From Bacteroidales bacterium (GTDB lineage Bacteria > Bacteroidota > Bacteroidia > Bacteroidales > UBA10428): 64,000 nt of DNA. Below are positions 46,201-55,035 of this stretch, in pieces. Numbering within the stretch: the first letter of the stretch is position 1; every line of letters starts with the position of its first letter. Location of the stretch: NCBI GenBank assembly GCA_016935435.1, contig JAFGQZ010000001.1, positions 1 to 64,000 on the forward strand, given 5' to 3'. The translations under genes and the position numbers were made by a program. Below the pieces are notes generated by a model. The model saw nothing but the letters and a program-made list of their open reading frames with translations. It was not told the DNA's origin and made no database searches.

Positions 46201-47942
46201 AAAACCTGGTCGTGCTCAAGGGTGCGCACGGCAGTATATGAATTTAAATCAAAGTCCCATGCCCCGGTATGGCTTGCCGAAAGTGAAAACTGCAAGCGGC
46301 TTTCGGTTTCGCGTAATTTTTCAATTGTATGGTTAAGCTCTTTTTCGTTTTCGAGCCAGTCGGTAATATCCCTGGCTGCGGCATAAATTCTATTGCCACG
46401 GGGCGCCGATTTCCATTCAATCCATCGGTAGTTGCCATTTTTGCACCGATAGCGGTTAGTGAAGTTTAAAATATTTTTTTGCCCTGCCAGCAGTCGAACA
46501 GCATTTAGGGTTGCCTCTATATCGTCGGGGTGAACAAAATCGAGAAACTTCCGGCCTTCCAGTTCCTGTGCAGTATAACCCAGAACATTTTCCCATTCTT
46601 TGTTGACCCTTATAAAATAACCATCGGTATTGGCAAGACAAAGCAAATCGAGGGCACAATCGAAAAACAAGGTCAACTCTTCGTTTCGTTCTTTTATTTC
46701 CTCTTCTATGAGTTTACGATCGGTAATTACATCGGCGTAAAGTACAATGCCCCCGATATTGCCCGACTGTTCGTACCAGGGCCGGCACTCCCAGCGTGTC
46801 CATTCCACAGAGCCATCGTCGCGGAAATAGGGTTCTTCGTCGGCGCCCAGTATTTCCCCAGCCAGGGCACGGCGATGGGCTTCCTTCCATTTCTCGGGCA
46901 AATCGGTAAACACATCGTAATGGTACTTGCCAATAATATCTTCTTCTTTAATCTTGTACTCCTGCAAATAACGTTTACTCACGTTTATATACCTCAAATT
47001 ATTGTCGAAAACTGCAATGGCGTTCAGGCTGTGTTTAATAACATAATCAAGCAAATCGTGCGAATGCTTAATTTTCTGGTCGGCCTTTATGCGTTCCGAA
47101 ATATCTTTTACAAAAACCAGCGCTCCCGGCTGGTTGTTATAATTTACAGGCATTGCCGATACTTCAACATCAACAGGGGTATTGTCGAGTTTAATATGTT
47201 TGTGTTCAGCCCTGTCCGATACCCTGTGTTTTTCATTAAACTGTTGGATACGCTGTTTAACAATATTTTTAAAATCGGGGTGTATGCGGCTAAGTACTTC
47301 CGAACCCAGAAGATCATCGGGGCTTTCGGCGCCATAGAGCCTTGCTGCTGCCTTGTTTAGATAAGCAAATTTCTCTTTAGACTGTATAAAAATAGGCTCA
47401 GGGGCGTTGTCGAGCAAATTTTTAAACTGGGCTTCGTTTTCACGTGCCTTTTGTTCCGACTCGGCACGTTTACGTTCGTTTTTTTTCTGTTCTGAAATAT
47501 TGCTTAATACGGCCACTACATATTCTACTTTATTGTTCGCACCTGTAAGCGGAAATATGGTTTCGTGCAGGAAAACACTATCGTGCCGGGTACCCCATTT
47601 GCCAGCAGTTTCACCAAGCTTATATTCGAATTCGTGCGAATATTCCTGCCCTTTATAAACTTTCTCGTAAATTTTACTGGTGCCATGGGCCACAGAAAAC
47701 TCATCGCTCAATACATTAAAACTGCCAACACCTGTAAGTGCACTTTCCAGGCCCAGCAGCTTCTGTTGTGCCGTGTTCATGCTGAAGGATGTTCCGTTTT
47801 CGTCGAAAACCTGGATACCAAAGGGCAGTTTATCGAAAATGCCCTGCAGCAGTTTTACCTTTTGGTTTAATATCAAGTTTTCAGCTTCAAGCTTTTCAAA
47901 CTTTTTCTCCAGTTCGGCATAGTTTATTTTATTGCTGCCCAT
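43209..47942 (-). CDS. Giant multi-PAS sensor histidine kinase (HisKA_3)
   Basis: A 1577-aa soluble kinase with about ten PAS domains in series, followed by HisKA_3 (RISRELHDGIGPLLSTVKLY, phospho-His1391) and HATPase_c. No membrane segment is apparent, so it probably senses internal signals. PAS modules begin near LPFGIQVFDENG, APEPIFIQSKEK, SLNAIAVFDNNL, ALDLLCLANTDG, SASHTGAWDFDL, VPGVVYQYRLYP, ISDGVVIADKNR, APLAYQSLNEHG, SATSTQLLDAEG and SPALMFLLDAHG. The last one carries a cysteine cluster (MCINS, GCGF, LCNSCTLR). It pairs with the downstream receiver. Confidence 0.93.
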   Translation of the reverse strand: MGSNKINYAELEKKFEKLEAENLILNQKVKLLQGIFDKLPFGIQVFDENGTSFSMNTAQQKLLGLESALTGVGSFNVLSDEFSVAHGTSKIYEKVYKGQEYSHEFEYKLGETAGKWGTRHDSVFLHETIFPLTGANNKVEYVVAVLSNISEQKKNERKRAESEQKARENEAQFKNLLDNAPEPIFIQSKEKFAYLNKAAARLYGAESPDDLLGSEVLSRIHPDFKNIVKQRIQQFNEKHRVSDRAEHKHIKLDNTPVDVEVSAMPVNYNNQPGALVFVKDISERIKADQKIKHSHDLLDYVIKHSLNAIAVFDNNLRYINVSKRYLQEYKIKEEDIIGKYHYDVFTDLPEKWKEAHRRALAGEILGADEEPYFRDDGSVEWTRWECRPWYEQSGNIGGIVLYADVITDRKLIEEEIKERNEELTLFFDCALDLLCLANTDGYFIRVNKEWENVLGYTAQELEGRKFLDFVHPDDIEATLNAVRLLAGQKNILNFTNRYRCKNGNYRWIEWKSAPRGNRIYAAARDITDWLENEKELNHTIEKLRETESRLQFSLSASHTGAWDFDLNSYTAVRTLEHDQVFGYNELLPEWNYELFMEHVLEIDRPMVETKFREAVESTGNIDIRFRIMRADGETRWVWACGRHYIDEKGTNRRLAGIIQDITDKQLIEMKLEESYELLKNLTAQVPGVVYQYRLYPDGRSAFPYASPGMWNIYEVTPDDVRDDASPVFNRLHPDDLDYIVRTINDSAKNQTNYESEFRVILPGQGLRWRFCNAKPQLMPDGSTLWHGIITDITRRKLAEEKLKEQKLLFETMFNAISDGVVIADKNRVIQHANQGILKTFGYKPEEVIGKSTQMLYAGNEHYKNSGESVFNVNSKASDNFYLTYYSHKNGQNFPGETFGAKLFDSNGQWIGNLGIMRDISERVKYIEELKLHNDELLSAEEEIRATNEELCDANEKIKISEEKYRALYENAPLAYQSLNEHGNILDVNPMWFKILGYSRNEVVGEWFGSFLHPGFVEHFKKNFPKFKEQGYIHDVQFKMVRKDKTEIFVSFEGCIGYTQYGEFRQTYCTFKDITEELKAKEELLKSEAALRKSSYFFEQLYLQSATSTQLLDAEGWCVRINPKLSELFGVQPKDIEGHKYNILHDGEIIRSGVINKLKRVFENKETVNWEVNFDIAYASETTGIKVSKPLKRWFFNKAYPILNEDGKLDSVIIQHEDISERKNGELALIESEKQLQLIFDNSPALMFLLDAHGDIIKANNTSCEFSGGSEKIEGNLRFGNALMCINSLNDERGCGFSDLCNSCTLRSTVLDCIKGKKEVNKQKIEVHSVAGGMPRKLTFLLSMTISATGAAETFLLTLEDITEQKLMEQKILGTIIQTEEQERKRISRELHDGIGPLLSTVKLYAQTYFNTTNRRLKKTISEQFVSTINDAINHVSLISNNLSPQVLTDFGLKAAIQRYLDKLRPVAKIDIVFEYNIGVGLPEEFNVTLYRVTTELVNNTVKHAGAATMAIRLFTEETKVWLVFSNNGKTFDFEAMKMVKKGMGLFNIVSRIGLLGGTVQFVPGVEKGIEYQISLPL

Positions 47943-48017
47943 TTTGTTTTTATTATAATTTTTCGCAATACAAAAACATTTTAAGAATAGAATTTTGCAA
48001 ACTGCCTTTTAGGTACT

Positions 48018-50957
48018 TTACACTTTCACGGGGAGTGTAAATTTAAAATTGCTGCCTAATCCTACGGCACTTTCCACCCAGATTTCACCACCGTGGCGTT
48101 CGACAAACTCTTTGCACAACAACAGCCCCAGCCCCGAACCTTTTTCTTGTGAAGTTCCGGCCCTTATGGCATTCTTTTCGAGTGTAAACAGCTTTTCGAT
48201 AATGTTTTTTTCCATACCAACGCCATTATCGGCAATCGATATCTCAACCCAATCTCTTGTATTTTTGGCACTTACAGCTACCTTCCCCTCATTTGGGGTA
48301 AATTTCAAGGCATTCGACAACAAGTTGCGCAAAATGGTTTTTAACATATCGATATCGGCAAAAACATTAAGTTCGGGGGGAAAAGAATACGACAATGAAA
48401 TGTTTTTCGACTGTGCCATGGGATTGACAATGCCAAATACTTCAAACAACAGGGGTTTTAACCCCAAAGGTTGCGGGTTGAAATTTATCTGCCCCGTTTG
48501 CGATTTGGCCCAGTTTAAAAGGTTGTCGAGCAGCGAAAGGGTGTTTTGTGCCGAACGGCTTATAGTTTCCACGTAGCGCTTTGCCCGTTCAGCATCGCAA
48601 TTATCAACTATATCGTTTAACAACTCGGAATAACCCAGAATAATGTTAAAAGGGTTCCGCAAGTCGTGGGCAATTATCGAAAAAATCTTGTCTTTTGTAA
48701 CATTAAGCTGTTGTAGTTGCTTTTCCCTGTTCTCGGCTTCTTCCTTTGCAACAAGCAGCTCATTTTCGAATTTTTTGCGGTCGGTGAGATCGGTATGTGT
48801 CCCTATCATCCTTAAAGGTTTTCCATCGGGTGAGTATTTCATAATTTTTCCCCTGTCGAGAATCCATTTAAAGGTACCGTCTTTGCATAATAAACGGTGA
48901 ATATTTGAGTAAACGGGCCATTTGCCGCTTATATGCATTTGTATGTCGGAAATGCATTGTTGCAAATCGTCGGGGTGCACCCGTTTTTCCCATTCGCCCA
49001 GGTTATTTGCTATTTCCCATTCTTCGAAGCCCAGCATTTTTTTCCATTGTTTTGAAAAAAACACCTCGTTGGTTTGCAGGTTCCAGTCCCATACCCCGTC
49101 GTTTGCACCTTCAAGGGCAAATTTCCAACGTTCCTCGTTCATTTCTGCCTGTGATTTTGCTTCTTCCAGTTTGTCGCGGTATTCCAGGCGGGCAAAAGCA
49201 ATTTCAATGGCCGAGCTTACTTCTTCGAAAAATGCCACAAAACCCGGCTGTATTTTCCCTTCGTGCCAGCTGTTTAATTGCAGTAATCCGGCTATTGAGT
49301 TGTTTATCCTGAGCGGCACGAGCAAAAGCGACTGGTAGCCGGTATCGATACAGCATGGCCTGAAACCCGGCACTTTATCCGCCAAAATACCAGAATAAGC
49401 CTTAAAATTATTAATAAAAAAACTTCCCTTGATTGTAAATCCAGGCAAGCCTTCAACAGGAGTGCCGCTTATAACGCTTCCGCAAAGGCAGTCGAGCAGT
49501 GGGCTGCCATCGATGTTGTGCTTTATATGCCCCTCTTTTTCGCAAAACGAACAAATAAAATTGCCATTAGAAACAAAATCGGCAGAAAACCCCAGGTGTG
49601 AGTAATACGGGTAATCGTCGCCATTTTTAAGGCGTATGCCTACCGAATCGAAAGCAGTAAATTGTTTTATCTCAGCCAGAATATCGTTTACCATGCTGTC
49701 GAGATTGTGCGAACGGTTCAATATCCGTAAAACTTTTCCGTATAATTCCTGCCGCTGTTCGGCAAGCTTTCTTTCGTTAATATCGAATATATATGCCTTA
49801 ATCTGTACAAGCTCGTTTTTCTCGTCATAGTCGCCTGTAATATTTTCAATAATGTGAATGAGGCTGCCATCTTTGCGGGTTCGGATGGTTTCGTAGTTTC
49901 TAAGTTGTTTATGGCTATTCAGCGATGACAGGATCATTTGCAGCTCGTTTGTGCTATTGTGCAAAACTGCAATGCTTTGGCCGATTATTTCATCTTTCGA
50001 AGAATAGCCGAAAATATCGAGAAACGAAGCATTGCAATCTTTAATTATTCCATTGGTATCGATAATTAAATCGCCGGTAAGGTCGTCTTCAAATAGTTTC
50101 CTGAATTTTGCCTCGCTGTCTTTTAGCTTTTTCAGGGCAAGTACCTTATCGGTAATATCAAACGAAAAGCCGGCAATATACCGTGTTTTGTCGCCCAGTT
50201 CTATCGGAAACTTAAGTGTGGAATAATATTTGCCATTAAATTCTTCCTGAACTTCAACAGTTTTGTGCTCTTTCAAAACTTTCAGATCGTCGGCGTCCAT
50301 ATTGCGGGCAAATTCCGGGGGGAACAGCTCGCTGTTTATTTTGCCCAGCATATTTTGGGTTGGGATCCCCAAAAGGGTTTCGAAATTGCCGCTTAACTTT
50401 TTTGCCCTGAGTTTCTCATCTTTAAAATATATCAGGGCTGGACTGAGTTTTAAAAACTGTCCGAATATTTCCTGTTCGGTTTCAAGCTTATTTTTAGTTT
50501 CAGTAAGCTCGGTGTTTAACCGGTGTAATAATTCTTCGACGTTTTTCCTTTCGGTTACATCAACAAATGTGGCAAGCTTGCATTCCTCGTCCATGAATGT
50601 TATTTTACTGTCGCTGACATCGGCATAAAATAATTCGTTGTTCTTTTTTAAACAGGGTACATTTCTTAATGTTTTTTCGGGTGCCCCGAAAGCCTCACCG
50701 GCCATTTCCATAAAATGGGCCGGGTGCAAACCTGTAAAATGGAGCCCGGGAATTTCACCGGGGATATAATTAAAGAGCCTGCAAAACGATTTGTTTGCAA
50801 AAACTAAAAAACCAGTGCGTAAACTAGCAATAACAATACCTTCGGCAATATTGTCGAAAATTGTTTTGTACAACTCAACCTCTTTGTGCAAAATTGCCAC
50901 ATTATGGCCCAGCCTGTCTTGTGTATGAGGGTTTTCGTCCATAAAATGCCCAAACAT
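48018..50957 (-). CDS. PAS/GAF sensor histidine kinase
   Basis: A 979-aa kinase without clear membrane segments. PAS domains are near the start (TIFDNIAEGIVIASLRTG), at LSPALIYFKDEK and at LFEDDLTGDLIIDTNG, then a GAF domain (about 430-600, with FICSFCEKEGHI and LLDCLCGSVISG), another PAS (FALEGANDGVWDWNLQTN), HisKA (IFSIIAHDLRNPFNIILGY, phospho-His764) and HATPase_c ending GSNFKFTLPVKV. It has no receiver. The cysteines in the GAF domain may bind a metal or heme, though this is unproven. Its response regulator is not adjacent. Confidence 0.92.
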   Translation of the reverse strand: MFGHFMDENPHTQDRLGHNVAILHKEVELYKTIFDNIAEGIVIASLRTGFLVFANKSFCRLFNYIPGEIPGLHFTGLHPAHFMEMAGEAFGAPEKTLRNVPCLKKNNELFYADVSDSKITFMDEECKLATFVDVTERKNVEELLHRLNTELTETKNKLETEQEIFGQFLKLSPALIYFKDEKLRAKKLSGNFETLLGIPTQNMLGKINSELFPPEFARNMDADDLKVLKEHKTVEVQEEFNGKYYSTLKFPIELGDKTRYIAGFSFDITDKVLALKKLKDSEAKFRKLFEDDLTGDLIIDTNGIIKDCNASFLDIFGYSSKDEIIGQSIAVLHNSTNELQMILSSLNSHKQLRNYETIRTRKDGSLIHIIENITGDYDEKNELVQIKAYIFDINERKLAEQRQELYGKVLRILNRSHNLDSMVNDILAEIKQFTAFDSVGIRLKNGDDYPYYSHLGFSADFVSNGNFICSFCEKEGHIKHNIDGSPLLDCLCGSVISGTPVEGLPGFTIKGSFFINNFKAYSGILADKVPGFRPCCIDTGYQSLLLVPLRINNSIAGLLQLNSWHEGKIQPGFVAFFEEVSSAIEIAFARLEYRDKLEEAKSQAEMNEERWKFALEGANDGVWDWNLQTNEVFFSKQWKKMLGFEEWEIANNLGEWEKRVHPDDLQQCISDIQMHISGKWPVYSNIHRLLCKDGTFKWILDRGKIMKYSPDGKPLRMIGTHTDLTDRKKFENELLVAKEEAENREKQLQQLNVTKDKIFSIIAHDLRNPFNIILGYSELLNDIVDNCDAERAKRYVETISRSAQNTLSLLDNLLNWAKSQTGQINFNPQPLGLKPLLFEVFGIVNPMAQSKNISLSYSFPPELNVFADIDMLKTILRNLLSNALKFTPNEGKVAVSAKNTRDWVEISIADNGVGMEKNIIEKLFTLEKNAIRAGTSQEKGSGLGLLLCKEFVERHGGEIWVESAVGLGSNFKFTLPVKV

Positions 50958-51250
50958 TAACCAAACATCAACTGCACTTGCTTTTTTATGCCAGCCAATG
51001 CTGTAATCAAGTTAGCAAAAAATTAACAAAACCCCTTAAGTATTTTTTGTGGCTAGACTTAATTTTGTTGGTGCATGGCATATGGGGTAAGTTTAGAAAA
51101 AGACAACTACCCAGAAGAATGTTAGTTTTCTGGCATGGCATCGTACAAATGTATGAGGAAAAAATCGTACATATTACATTGAAATTCATTATATAGCCGA
51201 TGCTTTTCGATTTTTGCCGTTATAATTTTATATGTATATATCGGCAAAAA
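50958..51250. other. Divergent intergenic region before the second che operon
   Basis: 293 AT-rich bases between the PAS/GAF kinase and cheA 2, which diverge. TAATTTTG at 51060-51067 matches the -7 box TAnnTTTG on the plus strand, but the nearest TTTG upstream is only 10 bases away. No ORF with convincing coding signal. Confidence 0.4.
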
Positions 51251-53251
51251 ATGGAATCGTCTATTAATAAGTTTAAAGACAAGTTTATTGAAGAGGCCAA
51301 CGGCTTGCTCGACCAGCTGGAAAACGATTTGCTGGAACTTGAACACAAACCGCTTGAAAAGGAACTAACAGAATCGGCATTCAGGGCCTTGCATACCATA
51401 AAGGGGGCAAGCAACATGTTTGGGTTCGGGTATATTTCGGATTTTACCCACCATCTGGAAAGTTTGTACCAACTTATTAGGGAACAAAAACTAACTTTTA
51501 ACAGCAATATCTCCGACCTCACTTTCCAATCGGTCGATCATATCCGGAAGATGCTTAGCGATGAAACTTTATCGGAAACATCGAACAAAAGCAAACACAA
51601 AAAACTCATTGAGGGCATCGAACGTGCAATAGAACAGAAGCCCTCCAATGAAGGGGTAATGGAGCCAACTGCCAATAATGTCACAGAAAATTCACCCGGC
51701 ACATGGCACATATTGTTACGCACCTCTGAGGCGTTGTTTTTCAGGGGCATAAACCTTGTAAGTATTTTTCATGAGCTCTCGTCGCTGGGCCGTTTTCAGG
51801 TTTCTCGTATCGACACCATGAGTTCCGACAACACCGATACATGGAGCATTTTTTTGCATACCACAGCCGGTGAACAGGAAATACGCGAAGTATTTCTGTT
51901 TATCGACGACGACTGTACATTTGTGAAACTGGCAGAAAACAACAATAGTTTAGATTTTGTAAACAGCCCGGCTGAACAGACAGATGATAGTGATAGTTTA
52001 TCGATTCTCGATTTTATTGAAAGCGGCAACGCCTCCGGAACAAAACCTATAAACAATGAGCAGGCAAACCAGAACGGGCAACAGCCACAGTTCAGGAAAC
52101 AAACCAGCAAACGAATATCGGTAGAGTCGTCAAAAATCGACCACCTCATGTTCCTGGTAAGCGAACTTATAACCGTAAATTCGCAGTTAAACCTCTCAAC
52201 ACGCTCCGAGCAGTTTAACCCTGTAAGGCCCTACCTCGAAAAAGTTGACAGCCTGGCAAAGCAGTTCCGCAACAATGCCCTCGACATAAGGCTTGTACCA
52301 TTAAGCGATACGGTATTGAGGTTTCAGCGGCTTATCCGCGATTTGTCGAAGCAATTAAACAAACAAATCAACTTTAAAACCCAGGGCACCAATACCGAGC
52401 TCGACAAAAACACTATCGACCAGCTTACCGAACCGCTAATGCATATTATCCGCAATTGTATCGACCATGGTATAGAAAGCCCCGAAGCCCGCATAAAAAA
52501 AGGAAAAACCGAAAACGGCACCATTACTATGTCGGCCTATTGTTCGGGCAACAATGTGTATATAATTATTTCAGACGATGGCAGCGGCATCAACGATGAA
52601 AAAGTCCGCCAAAAGGCCATAGACAAAGGCTTGTTGCTACCAGGCGAAAAACCTGCAAAAAAAGTGTTGTACGATTTTATTTTTATGCCAGGCTTTTCAA
52701 CCGCCCAAAGCCTTACAGAGGTATCGGGGCGTGGCGTGGGAATGGATGTTGTTAAACGCCGTATAAACGATTTGCGAGGCGAGGTTTTTGTAGATTCGGA
52801 ACCCAACAACGGCACTACTTTTACCCTAAAACTGCAACAATCGATGTCGATTATCGATTCGCTCCTTTTTACGGTAGGCAACAGCTTTTTTACCGTGCCA
52901 ATAGCAGAAATCGACAAATGCATACAAGTAGAGAACACCGATATTGTAAAACAACGCCACACCTCTACCCTGCCCTTTAACAATAAACTAATTCCATTTG
53001 TTGACCTTCGCAACCTGCTTGTTGCAGATGGCGCTTACCCCGAAAGCCTCAAATCGATAATTATTCACAGCAACGAAAAAGAAATGGCCTTGCTGTGCGA
53101 TAAAATTATTGGCGAACACCAGGCTGTACTGAAACCTTTAGGCAAATCGTTCCGCGAACAAAAATATATAACGGCGGCAAGCCAAATGGGCGATGGCAAT
53201 ATGGCATTCATGATCGACACCAATGTGCTGTTTAAACTTTCGAGCGTGTAA
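51251..53251 (+). CDS. cheA: Chemotaxis histidine kinase CheA (array 2)
   Basis: A 666-aa CheA, first gene of the second chemotaxis operon. ATG 51251 gives the HPt domain directly (FRALHTIKGASNMFG, phospho-His48). A P2-like region follows (TWHILLRTSEALFFRGINLV, DTWSIFLHTTAGE), then dimerisation helices (SSKIDHLMFLVSELITVNSQLN), HATPase_c (MHIIRNCIDHGIESPEARI, ISDDGSGIND, VSGRGVGMDVVKRR) and a CheW-like domain. It is shorter than the CheA at 18 kb, lacking the extra N-terminal helical region, and intact in all catalytic boxes. Confidence 0.95.
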   Translation: MESSINKFKDKFIEEANGLLDQLENDLLELEHKPLEKELTESAFRALHTIKGASNMFGFGYISDFTHHLESLYQLIREQKLTFNSNISDLTFQSVDHIRKMLSDETLSETSNKSKHKKLIEGIERAIEQKPSNEGVMEPTANNVTENSPGTWHILLRTSEALFFRGINLVSIFHELSSLGRFQVSRIDTMSSDNTDTWSIFLHTTAGEQEIREVFLFIDDDCTFVKLAENNNSLDFVNSPAEQTDDSDSLSILDFIESGNASGTKPINNEQANQNGQQPQFRKQTSKRISVESSKIDHLMFLVSELITVNSQLNLSTRSEQFNPVRPYLEKVDSLAKQFRNNALDIRLVPLSDTVLRFQRLIRDLSKQLNKQINFKTQGTNTELDKNTIDQLTEPLMHIIRNCIDHGIESPEARIKKGKTENGTITMSAYCSGNNVYIIISDDGSGINDEKVRQKAIDKGLLLPGEKPAKKVLYDFIFMPGFSTAQSLTEVSGRGVGMDVVKRRINDLRGEVFVDSEPNNGTTFTLKLQQSMSIIDSLLFTVGNSFFTVPIAEIDKCIQVENTDIVKQRHTSTLPFNNKLIPFVDLRNLLVADGAYPESLKSIIIHSNEKEMALLCDKIIGEHQAVLKPLGKSFREQKYITAASQMGDGNMAFMIDTNVLFKLSSV

Positions 53252-53324
53252 AGTTCAGGTAAAAAAAAAACACAACCCTGGTAAACAAAACAACAAATGC
53301 AATAACCAAAAAACATATACACAG

Positions 53325-53792
53325 ATGAAGAACACCTACTTATCGTTTGTAATTGGCGACGAACAATACGCCGTAAATGTTTTTAAAGTGCTTGAAGTAC
53401 TCGAAAAACAAGTAATATCGAGAGTGCCCAATGCCCCACATTTTATAAAAGGAATAGTGAATTTCAGGGGCGACATTGTGCCCGTTTTTGAGTCGCGCGA
53501 CAAATTTAACCTGCCACCCCGGCCCGAAGGCTCATCGTATGTAATTATTGTTCTCGATTTATCGAAAGAGAACGAAATTTTCCGCATTGGGGCCGTTGTT
53601 GACAGGGTGAAAGATGTTCTTGAAATAGACGATGCCGAAATAAAGGCAGTACCGGCAATGAGCAAAGACTTCAACACTAAATTCCTGAACGGTATTTACA
53701 AGCTCGACAATAAATTCATCCTGCTGCTCGATGTCGAAAAAGTTTTTACCGATGAGGAAGTAACCGTTATGTCGAAAATAGCAGAAGTGTAG
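53325..53792 (+). CDS. cheW: CheW adaptor protein
   Basis: A 155-aa CheW, the scaffold that links receptors to CheA. ATG 53325 gives the normal start (MKNTYLSFVIGDEQYAVNVFK). VLEVLEKQVISRVPNAPHFIKGIVNFRGDIVPVFE is the canonical core with the NFRGDIVPV motif, and IGAVVDRVKDVLEI the second. It lies 73 bases after cheA and 20 before cheR. It probably recruits the receptor encoded two genes downstream. Confidence 0.95.
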   Translation: MKNTYLSFVIGDEQYAVNVFKVLEVLEKQVISRVPNAPHFIKGIVNFRGDIVPVFESRDKFNLPPRPEGSSYVIIVLDLSKENEIFRIGAVVDRVKDVLEIDDAEIKAVPAMSKDFNTKFLNGIYKLDNKFILLLDVEKVFTDEEVTVMSKIAEV

Positions 53793-53812
53793 TCCTCTAA
53801 AACAACTGTTCC

Positions 53813-54418
53813 ATGGCGTTTACTTTCTTTTTTCGCGATGAACAAATACTGTCGCTGGCCGTGCAAAACCTTGTTCCACTGTCGATTGGCAGGGCCAATG
53901 TGCACATTTTAAATGCCGGTTGCGCCATGGGCATGGAAACCTACACCTTTGCCATTCTCCTGGCCGAAAGCATAGGAAAATTTGCCCTTAGGAACATAAA
54001 AATACATGCTGTGGATATCGATAACGAAAATGTTGACTTTGGTAAAACGGTTACTGAAGGTATTTATCATAAAGAACACTTACAGCGCATTCCCCCGGCT
54101 TTATTCTCAAAATATTTCAGGGCTTATGGCAATGGCGAATATTTTATAATTGGCGAAGAACTGCGCAGCCTGGTTACTTTCAAAAAGCTCGATTTACTGG
54201 AATTAACGCCCCTGCGCACCGATTACAGCTTGATTATCTGCAAAAACGTGCTTTTACATTTTAGCTACAACCAGCGTATCGAAGTGCTTAAAATGTTCCA
54301 CAGCTCGTTGCTCGAAGGCGGGCTTCTCGCTATGGAAAACACCCAGGCTATGCCCGCTGAACTTGCCGGAAAATTTAAAAAGCTGGTCGATTATGCACAA
54401 TTATACGCAAAAACCTAA
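53813..54418 (+). CDS. cheR: CheR-like methyltransferase, catalytic domain only
   Basis: A 201-aa CheR homologue covering the SAM-binding domain. FFRDEQILSLAVQNLVP starts where a normal CheR leaves its N-terminal helical domain, which is absent. Motif I is NAGCAMGMETYTFAILLAE (usually SAGCSTGEEPYS), with HAVDIDNENVDFG, YFRAYGNGEYFIIGEELRSL and IICKNVLLHFSYNQRIEVL further on. Several usual residues are changed (CSTGEE to CAMGMET), so activity is possible but uncertain. It starts 20 bases after cheW and ends six before the next gene. Confidence 0.82.
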   Translation: MAFTFFFRDEQILSLAVQNLVPLSIGRANVHILNAGCAMGMETYTFAILLAESIGKFALRNIKIHAVDIDNENVDFGKTVTEGIYHKEHLQRIPPALFSKYFRAYGNGEYFIIGEELRSLVTFKKLDLLELTPLRTDYSLIICKNVLLHFSYNQRIEVLKMFHSSLLEGGLLAMENTQAMPAELAGKFKKLVDYAQLYAKT

Positions 54419-54424
54419 GCCCTC

Positions 54425-55006
54425 ATGAAAATTATCAATTTAACTGAAGACAGCAAGCGTTACACATCGAATGTGTTCCTGGTGCTTGGCACATGGAACG
54501 CAGTTGATGATGCTAACACGCTTATTGATGTGGGCAGCGATGAAAACATTATTGGTAAAATAGGTGCTATAAATACAGGGCTCGGAAAAAAGAAAGTCGA
54601 TCAGGTTATACTTACACACAGCCATTCCGACCATTCGGCAATACTGCCAATTATTAAAGAAGCATACAACCCTATAGTTTATGCGCTCAACCCGCACATT
54701 AAGGGGGTTGACCGCCTTCTCGCCGATGGAATGGTGTTGCGCATAGCCGAACAGTATTTCGAGGTTTTCCATATAACAGCGCACAGCTGCGACTCGGTTT
54801 GCCTTTACTGTAAAACCGACGGGGTACTTTTTGCAGGGGACACCAGCTTTCCGATAGAATTTGAAAATAACCGTCTGAAGGCCGAAAACGAACAAGTGCT
54901 CAAACGGCTGGCAAAAATGAACATAAAAACGGTTTACCCCGGGCATGGCGCCCCAAGGCAATACGCCAACAACCAATTCAGGATAATTAAAGAAAAACAA
55001 TTTTAA
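54425..55006 (+). CDS. Metallo-beta-lactamase-fold hydrolase in the che operon
   Basis: A 193-aa MBL-fold protein with a complete metal set: THSHSDHS (His65, His67, Asp69, His70), His120 (ITAHSCDS), Asp139 (FAGDTSF) and His174 (YPGHGAP). This is the binuclear HxHxDH glyoxalase-II-like site, not the HxExD of the flavodiiron type. Sandwiched between cheR and the receptor gene (six and 29 bases apart), it is almost certainly co-expressed. The substrate is unknown, and a role in signal processing or as a sensor is inferred. Confidence 0.85.
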   Translation: MKIINLTEDSKRYTSNVFLVLGTWNAVDDANTLIDVGSDENIIGKIGAINTGLGKKKVDQVILTHSHSDHSAILPIIKEAYNPIVYALNPHIKGVDRLLADGMVLRIAEQYFEVFHITAHSCDSVCLYCKTDGVLFAGDTSFPIEFENNRLKAENEQVLKRLAKMNIKTVYPGHGAPRQYANNQFRIIKEKQF

Positions 55007-55035
55007 ATATTTTAACCATAAACGGAGGAAATACT

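Noticed and set aside
46530-47360. 276-aa plus-strand ORF opposite the giant PAS kinase
   Set aside because: It lies in a well-supported gene on the other strand, with low-quality hydrophobic sequence and no domain.
54425-55006. Flavodiiron-type oxygen sensor (ODP) of chemotaxis operons
   Set aside because: The site is HxHxDH, the zinc glyoxalase-II type, not the HxExD of the diiron family, and it has no flavodoxin partner domain.
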